Below are positions 6,776 to 9,499 of a DNA stretch of 9,499 nt, piece by piece (the stretch's first letter is position 1; each line of letters begins with the position of its first letter). The DNA is from Actinomycetes bacterium (GTDB lineage Bacteria > Actinomycetota > Actinomycetes > Mycobacteriales > Mycobacteriaceae), in NCBI GenBank assembly GCA_023404955.1, contig JAEXZY010000086.1, positions 1 through 9,499 on the forward strand, read 5' to 3'. A program made the translations under genes and the position numbers. The notes under the pieces are model-generated. The model was not told where the DNA came from and made no database searches. It saw only the letters and a list, made by a program, of their open reading frames with translations.

Positions 6776-7429
6776 ATCGATCTTGATGCGCGCCGGGGAG
6801 CCGGGCTCGTCGCCACTGCCCTCACCGCGGCGGCGATGGTCGTGACACCGGTCCTCACCGCACCCGCAGCGACGGCCCAGGGCTGCCCGGACATCGAAGT
6901 GGTCTTCGCGCGCGGCACGGACGAGCCGGCGGGGCTCGGCCGCGTCGGCGGCGCCTTCGTCGATTCGCTGAGAGGTCGTGTCGGTGGCCGTTCCGTCGGC
7001 ACCTATGCCGTCAACTACCCGGCGTCGTTCGACTTCCTCCAGGTCGCTGCGGGTGCCAACGACGCCAGCGGCCACATCCAGTACATGATCGGCAACTGCC
7101 CCAACACCCGGTTGGTGCTGGGCGGCTACTCCCAGGGCGCGGCCGTGATCGACGTGATCGCCGCCGTGCCGGTGCCGGGCGCCGGCTTCACCGCGCCGCT
7201 GCCGCCCGACGCCCCCGATCACGTGGCCGCGATCGCCGTGTTCGGCAACCCGTCGGCGAAGATCGGACTACCGCTGACGTCGAGCCCCGTCTGGGGCGGG
7301 CGCTCCATCGACCTGTGCACGCCCAACGATCCGGTGTGTTCGGGCGGTGACGACATCGCTGCCCACAGCAACTACGGGCCGTCCGGGCTGACCGATCAGG
7401 CTGCCGGATTCGTCGCGGGACTTTTGTAG
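6770..7429 (+). CDS. secreted cutinase-like esterase (first of three)
   Basis: Cutinase-like proteins of mycobacteria are secreted alpha/beta-hydrolases that cleave lipid or polyester bonds; the exact substrate here is unknown. Seen in 219 residues: a signal peptide (about 1-36, cleavage probably after APAATA), then the compact cutinase fold. The oxyanion-hole motif is FARGT (Thr50). The nucleophile Ser121 sits in GGYSQG. Asp187 and His199 lie in the second cutinase signature CTPNDPVCSGGDDIAAH (183-199). Cys39-Cys110 and Cys183-Cys190 are the expected disulfides. All triad residues are present. It resembles the CFP21/CFP25 type known from M. tuberculosis (from memory). GTG 6770 or ATG 6773 may be the start. 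It overlaps the EamA stop by 4 nt and is followed after 24 bp by a paralogue. Confidence 0.92.
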   Translation: MMIDLDARRGAGLVATALTAAAMVVTPVLTAPAATAQGCPDIEVVFARGTDEPAGLGRVGGAFVDSLRGRVGGRSVGTYAVNYPASFDFLQVAAGANDASGHIQYMIGNCPNTRLVLGGYSQGAAVIDVIAAVPVPGAGFTAPLPPDAPDHVAAIAVFGNPSAKIGLPLTSSPVWGGRSIDLCTPNDPVCSGGDDIAAHSNYGPSGLTDQAAGFVAGLL

Positions 7430-7437
7430 ACCAGCTA

Positions 7438-7448
7438 TACGTTACGGT
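7438..7448 (+). promoter_or_regulatory. -10 region of the second cutinase gene
   Basis: Two overlapping TANNNT hexamers are present: TACGTT (7438-7443) and TACGGT (7443-7448). The second ends 6 nt before GTG 7454, a leaderless spacing; the first would give a leader of about 4 nt. No Shine-Dalgarno sequence is seen in the 24-bp gap, which supports leaderless initiation. Confidence 0.5.
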
Positions 7449-7453
7449 GCATT

Positions 7454-8122
7454 GTGCGATCTGACCGACTGCGCCGCCTCGCCGCGGCCGCTGCCGCCGT
7501 GGCGCTGCCCGTCGCCGGCGCTACTGTCCTGCCGACCGTCCCGGCCGCCTCGGCCCAGCCCTGCTCGGACGTCGAGGTGATCTTCGCCCGCGGCACGAGC
7601 GAGCCACCCGGTATCGGGCGCGTGGGGCAGGCTTTGACCGATGCGTTGAGCACCCAGCTCGGCGGGCGCTCGGTCAGCACCTACGCCGTAAACTACCCCG
7701 CGAGCTACGACTTCCTGAACACCGCGGTGGGCGCCACCGACGCCGCAGGTCGCATCGCTTCGCTGGCGGCGCAGTGCCCGAGCACCAGGATCGTGCTCGG
7801 CGGTTATTCGCAGGGCGCCGCGGTGGTCGACATGCTCGCCGGCGTGCCGCCGCTGGGTAACAAGATCGGTGAGATCGGCTCGGCCCCTCCGCTGGCCGGC
7901 GGCCTGGTGGGCAACGTCGACGCTGTCGCGGTGTTCGGCAATCCGGCGGCGAAGTTCGGCAACCCGGTCTCCGGCGCCGGCTCATTCGCCGGAAAGGCGA
8001 TCGACCTGTGCGCCGACGGTGACCCGATTTGCTCGGACGGCCGAAACCCGTTCGCGCACACCCACTACGAGTCCTCGCCGTTCATCGGCCAAGCCGCAGG
8101 GTTCGCCGCAGCCCGAGTCTGA
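7454..8122 (+). CDS. secreted cutinase-like esterase (second of three)
   Basis: A paralogue of the preceding gene and probably another extracellular lipid or polyester esterase. Seen in 222 residues: a signal peptide (about 1-34, ending PAASA), the oxyanion motif FARGT (Thr48), Ser119 in GGYSQG, and Asp190 and His202 in CADGDPICSDGRNPFAH (186-202). Cys37-Cys108 and Cys186-Cys193 are the likely disulfides. A second histidine (His204) follows closely; alignment with the first cutinase favours His202 as catalytic. Over 45 residues from FARG (44-88), 32 are identical to the first cutinase (46-90), so the two probably arose by tandem duplication. A glycine/proline-rich loop (about 131-153, between nucleophile and Asp) is longer than in the first copy. 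GTG is the start; the next cutinase begins 15 bp after the stop. Confidence 0.92.
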   Translation: MRSDRLRRLAAAAAAVALPVAGATVLPTVPAASAQPCSDVEVIFARGTSEPPGIGRVGQALTDALSTQLGGRSVSTYAVNYPASYDFLNTAVGATDAAGRIASLAAQCPSTRIVLGGYSQGAAVVDMLAGVPPLGNKIGEIGSAPPLAGGLVGNVDAVAVFGNPAAKFGNPVSGAGSFAGKAIDLCADGDPICSDGRNPFAHTHYESSPFIGQAAGFAAARV

Positions 8123-8124
8123 CC

Positions 8125-8130
8125 TATCAT
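8125..8130 (+). promoter_or_regulatory. -10 element of the third cutinase gene
   Basis: TATCAT is a strong TANNNT match ending 8 nt before GTG 8138, the same geometry as at the first cutinase. It occupies most of the 15-bp gap between genes. An AGCAGG directly abuts the GTG, too close to be a useful Shine-Dalgarno site. Confidence 0.5.
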
Positions 8131-8137
8131 CAGCAGG

Positions 8138-8800
8138 GTGACCGTCTCGCTCCGCCGCGTTGCACTGTCCATGGCGGCTGCCGTCACCATGGTCGCCGGG
8201 CTGATGGGGCCGATGGCTCCCGCCGCGTCGGCGGAATCCTGCCCGCAGGCCGAACTGATCTTCGCGCGCGGACGTCTGGAGTCGCCCGGTGCCGGCCAGA
8301 TCGGCAACGCGCTGGTCTCTGCGCTGCGGAGCAAGACCGGCAAGGACGTTCGTCTCTACGCGGTGAAGTATCCCGCCGACACCGAGGTCGACATCGGCGC
8401 CAACGACATGAGCGGACGCGTCGCGTACATGACCGGCACGTGCCCTGACACCCGGCTGGTCCTCGGTGGCTACTCGCTCGGCGCCGCCGTCACCGACGTC
8501 GTGGTGGCTGTGCCGATCGCCGCTTTCGGATTCAAGAACCCGATGCCCGACGGGGCGGACTCACACATCGCCGCGATCACGCTGTTCGGCAATGGCAGCC
8601 AGTGGGTCGGCCCGATCGCGAACTTCACCAACCCGGCGCTGCGCGACAAGATCATCGAGCTGTGCCACGGGGACGACCCGATCTGCAATCCGACCGACCC
8701 GAACAACTGGCAGGACTACTGGCCCGACCACCTTGCTCCGGCTTACATCAAGGCCGGCATGGTCAACCAGGCCGCCGATTTCGTGGCCGGACGCATCTAG
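8138..8800 (+). CDS. cut4: Cut4-like secreted cutinase-family lipase/phospholipase (third of three)
   Basis: A diverged member of the cutinase family. From memory it matches M. tuberculosis Rv3452 (Cut4), which has been described as having phospholipase-type activity; I am not certain of the enzymology. Seen in 220 residues: a signal peptide (about 1-32, ending PAASA), Ser113 in GGYSLG rather than GYSQG, and Asp180 in CHGDDPIC (176-183). His198, in WPDHLAP, is the likely catalytic histidine. Its spacing from the last cysteine is 15 residues, against 9 in the two upstream genes, so the histidine loop carries about six extra residues. The oxyanion motif reads FARGR (Arg46) in place of FARGT. 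Cys35-Cys102 and Cys176-Cys183 are retained. These changes suggest a different substrate rather than decay, since the rest is intact and the same features are recalled for Rv3452. Its TAG stop shares CTAG with the truA stop. Confidence 0.88.
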   Translation: MTVSLRRVALSMAAAVTMVAGLMGPMAPAASAESCPQAELIFARGRLESPGAGQIGNALVSALRSKTGKDVRLYAVKYPADTEVDIGANDMSGRVAYMTGTCPDTRLVLGGYSLGAAVTDVVVAVPIAAFGFKNPMPDGADSHIAAITLFGNGSQWVGPIANFTNPALRDKIIELCHGDDPICNPTDPNNWQDYWPDHLAPAYIKAGMVNQAADFVAGRI

Positions 8801-9499
8801 CTGACCTCGTCCGCACTGCGCACGTCTCGAGTGATCGTGGTGCGCGCAGCCAGTTCCTCGTCGGGCGGATAGTCCACGCCCACGAGCGTCAATCCCCGGG
8901 CCGGCGCCGCCGCGAAATCGCTCGACCGCTGGGTCTCTGTCAGCAGCGCTGCGCACCAGGCCGCGTCGCGACGGTGCTCGCCGACCGCGAGCAGCGCACC
9001 GACCAGTGAGCGCACCATGTTCCAGCAGAAGGCGTCGGCAGTGACGTGTATCGAAACGTCGTCACCGGCACGCACGACGTCCAGCCGCTGCAGGTCTCGG
9101 ATCGTCGTGGCGCCGTCGCGGTGTCGGCAGAACGCCGCGAAATTCCGCAGCCCCAGCAGCCTTCGGGCCGCGACCGACATCGCGTCGGTGTCCAGTGGAC
9201 GTGGCCACGCGGTGACGAAGCGTGCCTGCGCGGGCAGCACGCCCCAGGGCGCCGTCGACAACCGGTAGGTGTAATGACGGCGCAGCGCCGCGAACCGCGC
9301 ATCGAATCCCGGTGCGGCGCGGACGATGTCGAGCACGCGCACGTCCTGCGGCAGCAGCCGGCCGAGTCGGCGCACCAGCGGCCCGAATTCGGGCTCGCCG
9401 GCGCGTGCGGTCCGGGGGTGAACGTGGGAAAGGGCGTGGGCGGGCACGTCGACGTGGGCGACCTGACCGGTCGCGTGCACACCGGAGTCGGTGCGGCCG
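8797..9499 (-). CDS. truA: tRNA pseudouridine synthase A, N-terminus cut by window
   Basis: TruA converts uridines 38-40 in the anticodon arm of many tRNAs to pseudouridine; it acts as a cytoplasmic dimer. Seen: 234 codons open to the right edge. They begin with the catalytic motif GRTDSGVHATGQVAH, whose Asp codon is at 9487-9489 and is the family's nucleophile. Further matches are RRHYTYRL (conserved aromatic motif) and the C-terminal FCWNMVRSLVGALLAVG signature. Roughly the first 50 or more residues lie outside the window. The internal GTG at 9480 is not the start because the catalytic aspartate lies before it. The gene is convergent with the third cutinase and overlaps it by 4 nt. In M. 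tuberculosis truA lies in the same neighbourhood, near rplQ (from memory). Confidence 0.95.
   Translation of the reverse strand, partial: GRTDSGVHATGQVAHVDVPAHALSHVHPRTARAGEPEFGPLVRRLGRLLPQDVRVLDIVRAAPGFDARFAALRRHYTYRLSTAPWGVLPAQARFVTAWPRPLDTDAMSVAARRLLGLRNFAAFCRHRDGATTIRDLQRLDVVRAGDDVSIHVTADAFCWNMVRSLVGALLAVGEHRRDAAWCAALLTETQRSSDFAAAPARGLTLVGVDYPPDEELAARTTITRDVRSADEVS

Noticed and set aside
7427..7453. Terminator between the first and second cutinase genes
   Set aside because: The gap is only 24 bp, has no stem of useful length and no T-run after a hairpin; a -10 motif explains it better.
8797..9480. truA as a full gene starting at GTG 9480
   Set aside because: The catalytic GRTD motif lies upstream of that GTG, so the gene must begin beyond the right edge.

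Overview
The window is high-GC actinobacterial DNA with the gene order of a mycobacterial ESX-4 (type VII secretion) locus: eccC4 and eccD4 divergent, then mycP4, then convergent eccB4, a group of secreted cutinase-like esterases, and convergent truA. From memory, M. tuberculosis has the same backbone (Rv3447c to Rv3455c). Signals that fit mycobacteria are TANNNT -10 elements placed a few bases before GTG start codons (leaderless layout), very high GC and frequent GTG starts. A Mycolicibacterium-type rapid grower is my inference, not proven.

Layout. Positions 1-1065 (minus) hold the N-terminal 355 codons of EccC4; its ATPase domains lie off the left edge. A 95-bp divergent promoter region follows. 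Positions 1161-3715 (plus) are eccD4 and mycP4, joined by a 4-nt GTGA stop/start overlap. eccB4 (3680-5056, minus) overlaps the 3' end of mycP4 tail to tail by 36 bp. A CGNR zinc-finger gene (5102-5653, minus) lies 45 bp upstream of eccB4 on the same strand, and an EamA/DMT transporter (5742-6773, plus) diverges from it. Three tandem cutinase-family genes (6770-8800, plus) follow; the third has the features I remember for Rv3452/Cut4. truA (8797 to the right edge, minus) lacks its N-terminus and meets the last cutinase at a shared CTAG.

How the parts fit. EccB, EccC and EccD are membrane-complex subunits of a type VII secretion system and MycP is its mycosin protease. The EsxT/EsxU substrates expected for ESX-4 would lie beyond the left edge. 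The cutinases carry Sec-type signal peptides, disulfide-forming cysteines and Ser-Asp-His triads, so they are probably exported by Sec rather than ESX and act on lipid esters outside the cell. The CGNR/EamA pair looks like a regulator plus exporter module placed between the secretion genes and the esterases.

I see no tRNA, rRNA, CRISPR array, insertion sequence or clear rho-independent terminator, and no gene-free stretch over 300 bp. I do not see a wholly new system. The better leads are regulatory: three cutinase genes each with its own leaderless-type promoter, a perfect inverted repeat over the first cutinase start, and the CGNR/EamA insertion that may couple eccB4 expression to another signal.
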